Of a stretch of DNA of 64,000 nt, positions 35,739 to 49,000 are shown piece by piece (position 1 is the stretch's first letter; every line of letters starts with the position of its first letter). Under the pieces are notes generated by a model that saw only the letters and a list, made by a program, of their open reading frames with translations, was not told the DNA's origin and searched no databases. The position numbers were made by a program, and so were the translations under genes. Source of the stretch: Kalaharituber pfeilii (lineage: Eukaryota > Ascomycota > Pezizomycetes > Pezizales > Pezizaceae); NCBI GenBank assembly GCA_015179045.1, contig WHUZ01000015.1, forward strand, positions 1,114,783 through 1,178,782. The letters run 5' to 3'.

Positions 35739-36347
35739 GGTTATCAGCTTTGCGTCACGTAACCGTTACGTGAGGTTACATGACATAGGCAAATGCTCTG
35801 ATTGGCTGATTTCGTAACGTGAGACAGCCGATCTTCGTTACGCAACGTAACCATGATCACGTAGCCAAATCGTCGCGTTACGACCATAACCTTGCGTAAC
35901 TTTGGGTAACGCCAAGGATATGCGCCTGGTTTTTAGCTGACTACAGGCACATTTGACCGGTCTTTACCTAAATCAGCAACACATGGATGCATATGCATGA
36001 GCACGTGCCTACCACTTCATAAGCATCCCCAATCTACGCATGAAAGCTCTTCAGTTTCTACCATCATGAGCCAGCAAACGTCTGCTACAATCACAGCAAG
36101 TTCACAAGATGTTACTCCATGCTCTGCTACCCCCTCTGGTTTCTGAATTAAGTAGCATAGATATGGCATGAGTCTCGATTGCTATCATTCGATTTTGGCT
36201 CTCTCCGATATGCGGGGCATGTTGATGTTACGGACGTGACGGTAACGTAGGTTACGCAGGGGACATCAGCGACCCTCCTCTCATTTGGGCTTAGCGGGTT
36301 GACAGGGGTTACCTAACGGAACGGAACGTAACGCAAAGCTGATAACC
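35739..36347. mobile_element. 609-bp non-autonomous element with subterminal GTAAC/GTTAC array
   Basis: A perfect 17-bp terminal inverted repeat (GGTTATCAGCTTTGCGT) lies at 35739-35755 and 36331-36347, with partial likeness further inward. About fourteen copies of GTAAC or its complement GTTAC, mostly as CGTAACG or CGTTACG, cluster in the outer 170 bases on the left and 130 on the right. There are none in the central 300 bases. Such arrays are known as transposase-binding sites in hAT-like and similar elements. There is no coding capacity. The flanks share CTATT one base out of register, so no clean target duplication can be claimed. Confidence 0.75.
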
Positions 36348-38084
36348 ACTATTGTAGTTGTAATCTACTAGTACTTTATAACGTTACTTATAATTAGTTA
36401 TCCAGAGTCGCCACAGAATGCCAATCCGAGGGAGCTTCGAGTTATGGATCTGTGTTTAATTGAAGATCGAGAGCTCAGTCATTGTTAAGGTGACTATATG
36501 GTGTTAATGATCCTGTTATGAAACTGACGTTCATGCCACTGGAAATCAATCATACTCGAAAATGCCTGATGCTGATGCTACTCCTGTAGGTGCTGTCACT
36601 ACATCAATACCAACCATATATCTACTATCCGAGTCGTAATCAACAGGCTATGAACGACTGTGTCTAGCTATATCCGTGCACTATTTTTGTATACCGCTAA
36701 TCCTTTAAAATTCGAGCTTTCGATACAAGACTTTCAGTGAGGCGACTAAAATGCGCGCAGTCAACCCTGGCAAAATTCAAAAACACCATGACTACTGCAA
36801 GGGAAATTGGTGGTAGTAGTATTTATCCAAGAATGTTGCTATCTTGTAACTACTAGAGCAGTAACAGACTTATGAACTGGTACTAACTGGCCGTGTTGCG
36901 ATTGGTAACGAAGTGTAGTCACGTGAACGAAGTATACTTGCGCCCGTGCCCAGACTCAAAGTGTACTTCATTCCTATAGGTGTGGGTTTTCAAAAGCCAA
37001 GGTATGCCATGCGATTGTAGATTTCTCTGGCTGAGTAATCGTGCAACTTCAGTTCGAGTCTCTGGGAAGATTGTAGTCTCATGCCAGGAGGATCGTGCTA
37101 CTCTACTGTACTCTACGTATCCGAGACTTACACAATAGCCTGCGCCCGGTATGGCGGAATATATGCTCCGATTTTCACCGCTCGTATCCATGTCCACCAC
37201 TGGGAGAGCGGCAGTACATACATATTCAACACAAGTGAGGTCTGCAAAAGCCGCTTCAAAGCAAATTACTAGATTACAGAGCCTGGAAGGAGTTGAGGAA
37301 TGAGAACTGGCAGGATTATGATGTCTTAGTAAGTCTGATCGATCCTTTTATATAGATATGTGATGATGGGATCGTATTGCCGAATTCAACTCCTCACGCA
37401 TTACCTTTTTGACTTATTTATTCCTTTCAAATGCTTGCTATGTTGCCTGACGCAAGTTGGAGCAACATCTTCACCTGGTAATGTAGAGAATCCATGCCTA
37501 CGTATACTACAAAACTGGAGTATCACGCAGAGCTTATCAGTTAACCTATTCTGAGTTGTGCAGCGTTCCGCATCAACCTAGATTAAAGTGCATCAATGCT
37601 TTCATACATGCGCATGCAATACGGCTAGAAACAAGAATGATAAGATACCTAGCATGACTAAATTCTCAGGTAGATTAGGTCGGGTAGATTAGGTCTTTCG
37701 CAGTGCCCCTATCCGAGATTGCACCTCAATTGTAGCTTTGGTCCACGTGGCCCCCCACCGGCGTTAGGGGCTTGAATAATGTTTTCTGGAGCTTAAGTAG
37801 TCGGTAAAGTGGACATATCAACATAATATATCGCCTGGCTCGAAACTACGATCTTGCTATGTGCTGAATTACCGAATCGCGTGAGTATTGTAGCTACGTG
37901 CATGGTATTAGATCACCCAATTACAAGAGTAGATACTCTAGCTTGCTTTCTGTACATGCAGCTAGTCCGATTGCACAATGCCCTCGCAAGTGTCTGTTTG
38001 GAGTGTTTCTATAGTCTTTGTCCGCCTTCGATGGTAGTTTCACATTTATTTAGGTCATCCGGCAAGAATGGACATCGGGTACGC

Positions 38085-38113
38085 TTTTTTTTTTTTTTTT
38101 TTTTTTTTTTTTT
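38085..38113. repeat. T29 homopolymer
   Basis: Twenty-nine T in a row in the gene desert. It could be the poly(A) tail of a reverse-strand retroposed sequence or simple slippage; nothing beside it decides. Confidence 0.9.
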
Positions 38114-41100
38114 GGGATCACATAACCCCACTTGTAGCACGTGGCCATGGCAGGGTATCGGTTACGCTTGCTCATACCAAGGGCATAACACATCCTGAAC
38201 ATCATGTAGTTTGGTGACCAGATTTGGCACCCCAGATGTACGCCAACACGTTAAGTATCTACATGCTAATCGTATAATCTGGAATCCAGACTGCGTCAGG
38301 AACAAGAGCTTCCCTGTTCTCGTGTCCAGAATCTCTTGGCACGCTTAATTAATTTGTGTAAGGAAGAATGGCTGGTGCGATGCCAGTAATTGCACCGCGG
38401 CGCTGCAACTGGGGATACCGACGCGAAGTCTGATTGCAACCAGACTAACCGACGCGATACTTTAAAGATTGCAGGATTGGTCTAGTTATGATAGCGCGCA
38501 CGACACTCAAGCAGCGACAAAAACCTAATTTAGTCAATTTCACTATGCAAGTTTTAGAAGCTTGTGTCCTTCGCTGTTTGAGTAGTATCTTAGTGGCGGG
38601 AAAAGGTTAATGACCGCCAGCAAGCGCAGTCTCGAGCCATACTTTGTACGCTATAGCAACCGGCTGCTCCCAACACTGGTTGCTCCTGCAACACCCATTG
38701 CTGGTGCAATGTAGTCTCGGCACCCCTATTTGCCTCAAGGTTGCAACGCTGTTGATACATATACATGCCATACGTATACCCCATGCCAACCACACTATGC
38801 CATGCGCCCAATGTAAATTCTCGATCACATCTGTGCTCAAAATCAATTAAATACCCCTGGAAGCATATAAATTTCTAATTATAATCTGGCTCGCTGGCCG
38901 CTTACAGTGTCATATTTCCAGCTAGTATACTTCATACCAAGTAGTTGAAGTGCCCTGTCGCGATCGTTAGCACACATGATTCCAAGGTAACTTATCTCTT
39001 ATCGCTTTGCCGTTGACAGATCCCTGCGCAGATCTAAAACCTTTACCCCCACACTAGCGGGTATGTCAAGATTGCGGGTATGCTGTGTAACGTTAGGATT
39101 TAGCGTATGGAGATCGCTGATGCAGCTGAATTTGCTTCTGGCATAATGTGTATGCATGGCTGCCTTCTGGTAACAAAACGGGTGATAAGAACACATATAA
39201 ATTCATGTTTGATATCAGATGGCAACTACTCTCTAAGAGGCCTTGATATTTCGTTGCACATCCGGTTTGATAGTATACTAAGGATTAATGGTTGATGCTG
39301 ATTACATGTGCTCTCATGAAAAGCCGACTCCAAATATTAGCGGCGATACTAGAATCTGGATTAGTCTCATAATCTGTATGTAACACTATGCTGCAAATTT
39401 ATATGGCAGAGGGCATATTTCACTCACTTGTGGGTAATAAGCTTCCCCGCCTGTGCGTATCTTTGGTGCGGGCGTTGTCTGTGATTAGTAACCAATTTAC
39501 TGCACTGGATGCAATGCAAAGAACTCACCACAAACGAGCCTAACTCACTGTATACTGCTTATTTTTTCATCCTCAAGCGGGAGGCAAGAAACTCTCTGAA
39601 TGTGCATCCCTTCTTCGCCAGCTCAACATGTGCACGACAACATGCAATTATCAACAAATCTTGGCACAATCAGCTGAATTAGGTACAACATAAGCAAATA
39701 AATAGTGAATGATTTTTCGTTGGCTATCGGCCAAGGGGCTGTGAAAGTTGCTGTACAGAACGTGCATATTTGAAGTGAACCTTAAATTCAAGTGCTGCTA
39801 GCATCGCGCATATCCATGAGTCTCAGAATGCGCTAAGGTCGCTATGTTCAGCTAAGTTCGGAATTCATGATCGTGACGGGGTTTACAGAGACTCTGGACA
39901 CGACAACAGGTGCCCATGCAAACCTAGTGATCTTGTGCCAAGATTCCAGTGCCCCTCTAGTCGCATTGCCGGTTCCTACTTAGAAGGGGCATTTAGTGCT
40001 CACGGTAGGTGCTACTGTAGTAGGTGCACAATGACTAACAGGATCTGCATGCACACTAACCTCGTGCACCTGCGGATGGTAAATATGAATGTTTAGACTG
40101 TGCATACACGAGGAGGAAGATGCTCACTTACAGATTTTGCACCCATAGTGATGTTGGCACCCCTAGTCGGGGCGTTGTCTTACCTATAGAGGTGCACAGC
40201 AATGCGGGCGTGAGAGTACACTACTCGGGCCCCCATAAATTAATGCACGTTTCGAGAGAAGATCCGTCTTCAGACTAGGGCAAAGCGCTTCTCTGGATTC
40301 GCAATATAGTAGAGCACGGTAGGCTCTGCATGCACAAGCATGCAACGTGCGATGTTTCATGGCAGAACAGCGAATGCCTATATGATATGATTACTGGCTC
40401 ACAGGTCAAATGTTCTGAGACTCTGTTAACTAGTAAGCCGCGACCAGGAATATTTAAAACCAGACCGGGCAACCCTGAGCCTGCTGTTGGATCACACTAC
40501 TTTGCTGATCCCATGCCATAACTGGGCCAGCCTTGTCTGCATTTCCTCTTCTAGGTTAATGGCAGGCAGGGCGAGAGCTACATCAAGTCATATAAATTTG
40601 ACCCTCATCATCCACATCGCTAGCCATCATTAGTTCACCGTCTCCCATCTGCAAATTGACACTCACTGCGCGTTGATGCAACTGCTTTTCAATGCAAATA
40701 TATACTTATATCTCTCCTGTTCTTTGTCCCTCACGCCAGTTAACTCAAATTCTTCAACATCACCTTATATATACAACCATTTATTTAAAGCATGGATTGC
40801 TCCCCCATCTCGGATCGGAGGTGAACAAACGTTAAATGAGTAACCGTTATGCAGAAAGCATTCAACGATCGTGTGCATCCTCTAGCAGTTGAGAAATTTA
40901 AAAGAGTGAAGTCTCGTGGCTCCCGGTTACACCTTCAGAGGTACGGCAACCTGCTCATAATGATTTTTCTTGGCCATACAATGCGGGAAAGTGTGGTTAG
41001 ACAGTAAAAACTTTCTACATTGATGGAACAGGCAGTTAGGTGTATTAAGTTCCGATAAACCCCCAAACATGCGCAATGAAATTTGGATTGAACATCGTAT

Positions 41101-41994
41101 GCCCAATACCAAGATTTGATTCGACACAGTCTGTGTTGAAGATTTACTTCGATATCGGTCTCAACTCTTCCACAAACCCCGAATAAGGTCATGCGTCCCG
41201 ATGGCAACCATATCAACTACATTACAGCAAGCCACTCTGCCACACCATTGTTTTATTAGATATTACCTATGTTGTATCGCTCATACGAGGGGATTTCTCA
41301 AAAAGGCCTTCGACATTACTTAGACTAGAAGTTGCGGCAAATCCTGTCGATATTCTCCAATTTATGCGTATGGATTCACGAATAGGCGGAACACAAAAGA
41401 GATGTTACCTATCATAGCGTCTTACATAACTCCAATTTGAACTGCGGCTCCAGATCCAATTGCGCAACATTACACAAGATAATCCGCTCGTTACAACATT
41501 TTGTGCAACCAAATGGCTGAGACTAGTCAGCGCCTGGCTATGAGACTAGTCTGAGACTACAACCAAGTCATTTAACTGTGTATTAGCCAAACTTTCCATT
41601 TAAAAGGAACTTGAACTGTCCTCATTCATTCGACGCAAGTTGCGCATGTTTGTTCATGCGTGTGAAAAGAAGCATAGAATCTGAAAAGAAAAAATCTTTT
41701 TTTGGTGAAAAATTGTTACGGATGGTTATTCCATGAACATACGATGTAACCTGACAAGAAAAGCTGCTAACCTCACGATATGTGCGTGGGTTAAATATCG
41801 AGAGATTGGGAGTACAAAATCCTACAACTTTTGATGCTAAGTCGTGCTTATAACAGGAATTTAAATTCAGTTCCGCTATGCTAGCCGCAGTTAGAACATT
41901 TCCTATACCAGGCCCCTAACTACCGTCAGTCAATTTAGATCACTGAATCAGCAACCTCATAAATTGTTTGACTGCCTAAACTGTCCACACATTT

Positions 41995-42012
41995 TATATA
42001 TATATATATATA
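41995..42012. repeat. (TA)9 microsatellite
   Basis: Nine TA units in the gene desert. Confidence 0.9.
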
Positions 42013-44701
42013 TCATTGATCGCATGCCACCCGTCCACACAATCTCTCTAACAGACCTGTAGAACTTCTGCCGCAAAGAAGCTTCTTAGAAGATGGCTTG
42101 TTTCATCCACGGAATTGGTTCAGCATAGATTTGTTGGACCCATATTATCGAGGTGCAGCACGTCAAGACCGTAAGTCAAAGGAACGAATAATCATTACTT
42201 GCGCTACGGTACCGGCTGGAGCATCGAGAGGGACGGCACGGAGCCACGAGCTTGAAAAAAGTGAGAAATCCTAACTCTAAGTTGAATAAGCTATAGGTTG
42301 TGAGATTGTTGTCGCACCAGTTTGATCGTCTTTATTAGATTTAGCTGTCCGGTGCCCCATCTTTCATGATTGTACCGTCCGATTTTATACCAATTGTTCA
42401 AGTTTTATGACATCAGCATTTCCAACATACTTCAAGGTCAAGGGAGAAGAGTGACAGCATGCGAGAGCCGCTATTAAGGGTTGCTTCAGAAGGGTGCCAC
42501 CTAGGTTGAAGGAAAAGGGGCCTAAATGCTGTCACTTGACTGCCTGGTTCTAACAACTATTGGAACAGAAATACTTTTGTTAGAGCAGATATCCAGACAC
42601 ACGCAGAAATTTTCACTACCTATCCACATATTCAAAATTCTAACATGGTAAATGGAGAACATGATGTCAGAAGCTCGACGACTTGATTATCTCAAGGCTT
42701 AATAAAAGCCGAATAGGGCATTATATCTGTATGAACATCACGGGGATGCCCGAAGTTATGCCTTCACTTGCTTTGGTTGATGCGAGAAATGAGAAGGCTA
42801 AAGCAACAGTCTTATGATAGGAGGTTCCCACCTCAGAGATGCAATACCGCCTCCGAATCTATGTATATCGTCTGGTCCAGTGCTTCAACCTTGCAGCTGA
42901 ACGGGGCTATAACTTCAGCTATGGTATTGATACATACGGTTACCATTGGGATTTCGGATGTGCGTTCCTCTGAAAGGCTTGTTATATGTTGATGGTCCTT
43001 CCGCGTCCGCATGGGCCTGGTGCTCGTATGGGCCTGTACGGAGTACAATACATTACCTCAGGGGGTTTCGAGTAGACACCATTGTGTTGTCCTAGAAAAT
43101 TTCCAATCGCACTTACCTGTAGATAACGACACTTACCTACAGATAACAACAGCAACAACTGCGGTATGAAAATCTGGCGAAACACTCGGGCATATTCCCT
43201 TTTCAAGAACCTATTGAATTATCGCAAGCTGCGAATCGCTTTTGCTGGGTCTATCGACCAATTTAGTACAATAGCATCGACAAGCATGCGACGTGCAAAA
43301 AGCGTTGGAACTTCTATTCCTCGGATTAGGAAATTTTGTTATGCGTGATTCGTTACGTACCTGTCTGGGAGGCATGCTGGCAAGGATCTTGCGTAGTCTG
43401 GTTGCACTACCCCTCCCCTCGCAGTAGATCTTGCGCGCATCGGCGTGCGCGGAGTTGCGCGGAATGCCACGATCATGCTGCAGTAGTCTCAACACCACAC
43501 TGCTGCCTAGTCGCCTCGTCAAAATGTTTCATTGTCTCACCAATTAACCGAAATAAACATTTACCGAAAGGCTGTGCTGCCGCCTTGAGCGTACACGATA
43601 CGAAGGTCAAAACAACTTTTGATCCAGCTTCTTCCAGTCAAAAATTACCAATAGTACCTTCAATCATCAATGGTCAATGTCGTTCCATTAATCCGCGCAG
43701 AATTGCGTGCTATCCTCATCTTATGAAAAGCATATTCTTAGATCTGCACCAGCGGATTAGAAGTTGTCATGTGCGTGCATTCTGAGCAAGTTTTATGCAA
43801 TTGGCAACCGGTGTTGAGTCCTGTTTGAAAGCGAATCGCCGATCCAGAAAAAGCTGCACCATAGAGAGATATAGAAGGTTCAAAACTTGCTGTACCTTGT
43901 GTAAGCCTAAGGTTAATGGAAAATAAAATAAAAATAAAAATAAAAAGAGATTTCACTCTACCTTCCGGTTCTGCAACCTCAGAGCCTTCCTGTCTGCCCC
44001 ACCAAGACTGTTTAAAGTTAGTTTGCATGACCATCCTTACCAATAGTCGGAACCCTTTATTTGCCTCATGATCTGTGTTGGCGATCGGCCTCACTTAACC
44101 CCGATGGCGGGGATAACCACACCTTCCGCCATTCCAATTTTCCGTTTCTGTAAGCACTGCCTAATCTGACGCACAGATGATCCAACAATGCCCAAATCTC
44201 AACCCATGAAACGAAACGTGCTCACCCGCCACCACCTCCCCAATCACGGCCCAAATTTACCCCCCATCAAAATGTGCCCGGCCAGCATAAATTTTGAGCC
44301 AGTTTGCCCGGGCCACAATCGGGCATCGTAACAGTGCTTAAGCCCAATGGTTCCTGGGAGTTGGGGTTGTTTGGCCGGGTGGAATATCAGGGAATCCCCT
44401 AAGGGGGAGCGTGCCAAGCGCTCCGTAAGGCTATCCAAGATTTATTGATGTATATTGCTTAATTGCATGCGTATGGCTCGATGGTCGATAACATAGAAAG
44501 TTCGTTTAACTAGTTCGTTTGTTAAGTAGCCTTCAATATTTGCATGCATAGCCCGGTTCCATCCTGGCCACCAAATAGCGACTCTCTCGTTTGCTTGTTA
44601 GGTACCGTATTTCCAGTATGTCCTCGGTCCTAAGCTGCATCGTTATCGATATCTATAATGACATGTGTTTAGTCTCTTCCTTTCCAGCATCTCCCCGCTT
44701 A

Positions 44702-44861
44702 CCCTCCTCCTCCCTCCTTCTCCCCCCTCCTCCTCCCCCTCCTCCCTCCCCTCCCTCCTCCCCTCCCAGAGTTGGAGGGGGAAGGCGGGAAAGTAGAAGG
44801 GAGGGGGGAGGAAGGGGGGAGGGGGGAGGGGGGAGGGGGGAGGGGGGGAGAGAAAGGAGAG
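44702..44861. repeat. Pyrimidine tract followed by purine tract, G-quadruplex-like
   Basis: About 65 nearly pure C/T bases (44702-44767) are followed by about 88 nearly pure G/A bases (44774-44861). The purine half contains repeated AGGGGGG units (about 44803-44850). The two halves can pair with each other as a hairpin, and the G runs fit a quadruplex motif. Confidence 0.85.
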
Positions 44862-46084
44862 GCTTAAACTCACTTTATTTGGGTATGCAGGGGTGAAGTA
44901 TAGGAAATGTCTGGCCAGTAAAATTGAGATTAAGTATCGATAAAGCAATTCAACTACATATTCATGAGGAGCGTGAGACATCAATCAGTACCAAACGGAA
45001 AAACAAAAAGTTCGGGACCAGCCGTATACTGGCAAAAAAGAAAAGGCCAAATCTGAGATCAACAATGGTATATGCCCCAGCCTGTAGAATAGGAAGAACC
45101 CGATATGAGATTGAGCAATTAAAGATAGATTATAAAAATAAGACGTAAGCGGAAGGAAACGGAGCAAAACAGAATTAGAGTGTAAACTTACAAACCATTT
45201 AAAGAAAAGCCCAGAAGGAAATATTCAAGTATGTGCTCAAGAAAACATATTTTTAAAAAAAAAAGATCTCTCCCAATCATTTTCCCCATCCCGAGTGCCA
45301 CCTAGTTCGCCCTTTTGCAAATGCGTATCCCCAGCTCTTGGAACTCCCTAAACATGTCATCTCCTTTTTTGTCCCCCGCCCGCCCAAGACAGTCCAAAAT
45401 TCCTTTTGATGCACGGGAAAAAAGATTTTAGTAAAAACGAAATAAATAGAATAGAGACAAAAAAGCACGATGAAGAAAAGAATATGAAAGGCCTTGTGTT
45501 ATTCTCCTATCATAAGGTGAAGGATGATAACTCATGTTGTAGATCTGGTGCTATAGTTTCACGTGACCAATGTGTACCACACTCCCTCACGTTCCAAGTC
45601 GCCTTCCCGGAATGTCCTATCTGCTGTATAGCCGTTTCCCAATCCAACCCTCCCACATTCATCCCCACAAGAGCTTAATGCTCTCAGCGTGTAAGACAAC
45701 CCCCTTGCTGCATGCTCGTACCGAGCTAGAGGCCAACGAAAACCCCCTACCATCTCATTTGTGTAACCAGCATCGAAGAGACATAACCGCAGTGAAGAAA
45801 GGTAAGTAGAGACTCACTCACTAAGATTCATGTGGTCGACGGGAAGGGTGCAAGGTACGATGTTAAGGAGTTGAAGCGATCAAGAGTAGAAAAGAGGGAA
45901 TTACACAAGACCAACAACGATGTACATTAAAAAGCAATAAGTGTATAAGGGGAAGAAGAATGGCCTCCAGTAAGGTCTTGTATAATCATTGTTTGCGATA
46001 AATGCATCTTTTGCCGCTGTTAGCGTGCAGCCTTGCTTCTGGAGGCGATAGTCTGATTATAAATGATAGACTGAGTATTTAAAG

Positions 46085-49000
46085 TTAACCAGCTCCAGCA
46101 GTGCGCAATTGCGACTCTCTCTTGGGTCGCTTCTGATTGTTTGAGGCAAATTTATCGCCGTAGATTTGACTGTATTGTGATAGAGTAGCCTGTGCCTTGA
46201 TCATGTCTCCATTAGCCTCTGCGAGCGAGTTCGTGATGACCTCCTCAGTCAGCTCCGGAAACGTTTGCCTAAGGCTGGTTAGTGGTGCCACCGCAATCTC
46301 AATCTTCTTTCTCTTGGTGCGAGGCTGGTTCTTCGGAGCCAGAATTGCCTTCAAGGCAGAGCCGGCAATTGCCGGAACGTGTTGCGCGGTAGCCTTGACT
46401 CGCATATTGCGGTCATCTGTTACTAGAACTGCAGCTTGAGCATTTCCAGGATCTGAGCCAATAGCTCGCATCATTTCAGCCTGATGCTTTCCCTGTTGAT
46501 CCGTAATTGAGATGATGACATCGTCAATGGTCATGTCTTCCTCCTTGTATTCCTCGAGCTTTTCCTTGTAAAAGCAACTATTTGTCACGTTACTACCTTT
46601 AGCAGTGACCACTCTGATGTCTTTCTTAGACAAAATAGCTTGCTGAATGGCTGCCACAGCCTGCTTTGCAGATTCTGCCACACTTTTGCTACTCTGAAGT
46701 CCCATCAATTCCGTCATGACTAGTGGTTACATCGGTCAGAATTTATAGGGGCATTGGTTTTAAGAGAAACGTACCTGTATTTGGAATTACGACCGACCAC
46801 TTGTTGTCTGCAATCATGAGGTCGAAGATATCTAGGGAGGATAACATAAAGTTCGTGTCTACAACCAAAACAGTGTAGTGTGCTCGAAGAGCCTCACGCG
46901 CAGAGACACGCCTGATGGTCTCCAAGTTCATGTCTTGGCCAGGATCAATATTTGCACCGGACTCGAGCTTCGTCTTCAACTCTCGTTGCTTGAGTTTCAA
47001 CGCGCGGAGCTGTTGGAGTTCCTCAGATTGCTCAAGGTCCTCAAACTCGTCAATGTCCTCTTCAACAGGTGCGGCAACAGTGTAGTCCATCTCAATATCT
47101 GATTCCTGTTCTTTCTTCATGGCTGCTAAAGTCTCCTGCTTGATATGTGCCGCCTGTCGGTTGCATCTGATTCTCTCAAGCACGGCGGGATGTACAGAGA
47201 AGCGTTCACTAGCAGTGTCGTAGATCAACCAATCACCAGCCTAATTCATATAAGTTAATCAATTTCAATAGATGGGATGGATCTCCAAGCCTACCTCAGC
47301 TAGCTTGTATGCAAGCCACAGGATGCGCTGTTTCCTCAGAGCCACAAATGAAGGAAGCTCCAATAACCTCTCTTCGTCATCAACCTTTGCCTCTTCAATC
47401 CAGCCTTGGGGGAAATAATTTTTAGTCCATTCAAGACCACGAAGAGTCCAATCCTCTGGAAGAGGTCGATTTTGCCCTCGCGGGAATGAGGGAGTGGCGA
47501 AGTTGAAACTCGAATCAATATGACTCAAAGAAGCCGGTTCTGACTTGATCAGTGAATTGAGAAGCACTACCAGGCTATCCCAGGGGAGGTCATTCTCGAG
47601 GAGCCTAATTGCCGGGATAGAATCTTTGATATGATATAGGAAGGCCAACCAACTGTGTACATGCGGTAGTATGTGATTGTCATCAATTCGCTGCAGTACC
47701 AGATTGAAGATTTCAAATCCCATCTTAATCGCGTACTCCAATGGGACCCAGGAGCTTGCATCAGAGACTTCATCTCGATCCACAGCAGCCACTGAAGATT
47801 TATATTCCTCAATATTCTCTTTACCTTTTGACGGTGTAGGAGCTAATAGAGGAGTAGCATGTTCTGAGCTTGCCTCCCGAGGGAGGGGAGGGAGAAAGTT
47901 ATCGTATTCGTTACCAGTTCCTTGTTCTGGAACCTGAGCTGACACCTCATCCGTCTCTTCTTCCTTCACAACAGCCCTGCCTTCCTTCCAAGCCTGCCTG
48001 AGTTTGCTTTCGCGAGAGTTGTATTGATAGAGTGCGGCAACACTGCACACGGCAACTAGGCAACCTTGAACTGTCCACTTTTCGCCAACCCTGCTAATAT
48101 GCTTGTCCAATAAACTGACATATTCATCCAAAACTCCATCGAAATCGTCAAAATTGATACGCGTGAACCATATAGCATGCAGCTTGACGAAGCAAACATC
48201 TACTGGCTGGCTACGTAAAGCAGGGAGGTTATTGGAAAGAACAGGCTCGAACAAAGAAAGGATGCTCTCCCGCGCAGATGCGAATGGGATACTGACGGTT
48301 AAACTCTTGCAATAGAAGAAGAGTTGCTGGAGGACGTTTGGTCTTGCTAAGATGGCGATGTGGTGGTAAAGTCTCCCTACACTGGGCTTTTTGTCTGCTG
48401 CCTTTGAGTACCAAGATCTAGCGACATTAGTCCATACTTCCCTATCCCGAAAATCGTCGTCTTCAATGGCCATTCTATACCGCCCCAAATCCCCGAGGCA
48501 TTCGATCCAAGTCTCTTCAAAAGCGGGCACGGTTTCGTATAGAAGAGCCATAATCGAATATGCCAAATAGATGAAGGTAAGCATATGCTCCATGGAGTGT
48601 GGAAGCCTGTGCCTCAGTAGTTCAAGGAATGAGTGGATGCCGTGTCTCCACATGCGGGCAGGCATTGCATATTTCGCTGCAAGCCTTCGCAGCGCAGCGG
48701 AAGCGGATGGGTGCTGTGATGCGAGGAAAAAGTCATGATGCTCATGTAAGAGAGTACGATGCAGGGCAATCAAGGCCTGCCATTGCTCATTTGTAAGTTT
48801 CGGCGGCTTCAGGCCCTCTTGTTCCATTGCTTTAGCTTGGGCTGCTTGTTTCCCATCAACTTCAACGCATTTAGCTTCCACCATAACAAGCCCGGCATAT
48901 ATTCCTTTAACTTCAGACAGTAACTGATCTCCTGAGATTGGGCGGGTCTCTGGCTGGCGAACCATCTGCAGCCTTGGATCATCCTCTGGTATCGACCCAT

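Larger units (their letters stand above)
32362..46084. other. 13.7-kb gene desert with mobile-element relics
   Basis: No gene with family likeness was found on either strand. Open frames are short and interrupted. Identified content includes a 609-bp inverted-repeat element (35739-36347), a T29 run (38085-38113), a (TA)9 run (41995-42012), copies of a 14-bp dispersed word (38436-38447 partial, 43394-43407), a 13-bp direct duplication GGTAGATTAGGTC near 37669-37695, a local duplication near 43110-43155, and a large pyrimidine/purine tract (44702-44861). About 45.2-46.08 kb is probably the 3' flank of the EST1-PIN gene. The texture suggests old, mutated repeats. Confidence 0.5.

Noticed and set aside
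37040..37075. tRNA-like A and B box words (TGGCTGAGTAATCG, GTTCGAGTC)
   Set aside because: The boxes are only about a dozen bases apart and no cloverleaf can be formed.
39825..39900. Sequence slightly like 5S rRNA
   Set aside because: The match is limited to a few short words; the internal promoter pattern and stems are not there.
43738..44094. 118-codon frame on - strand, and neighbouring frames at 43.3-44.4 kb
   Set aside because: No domain, no good splice sites, partly low-complexity.
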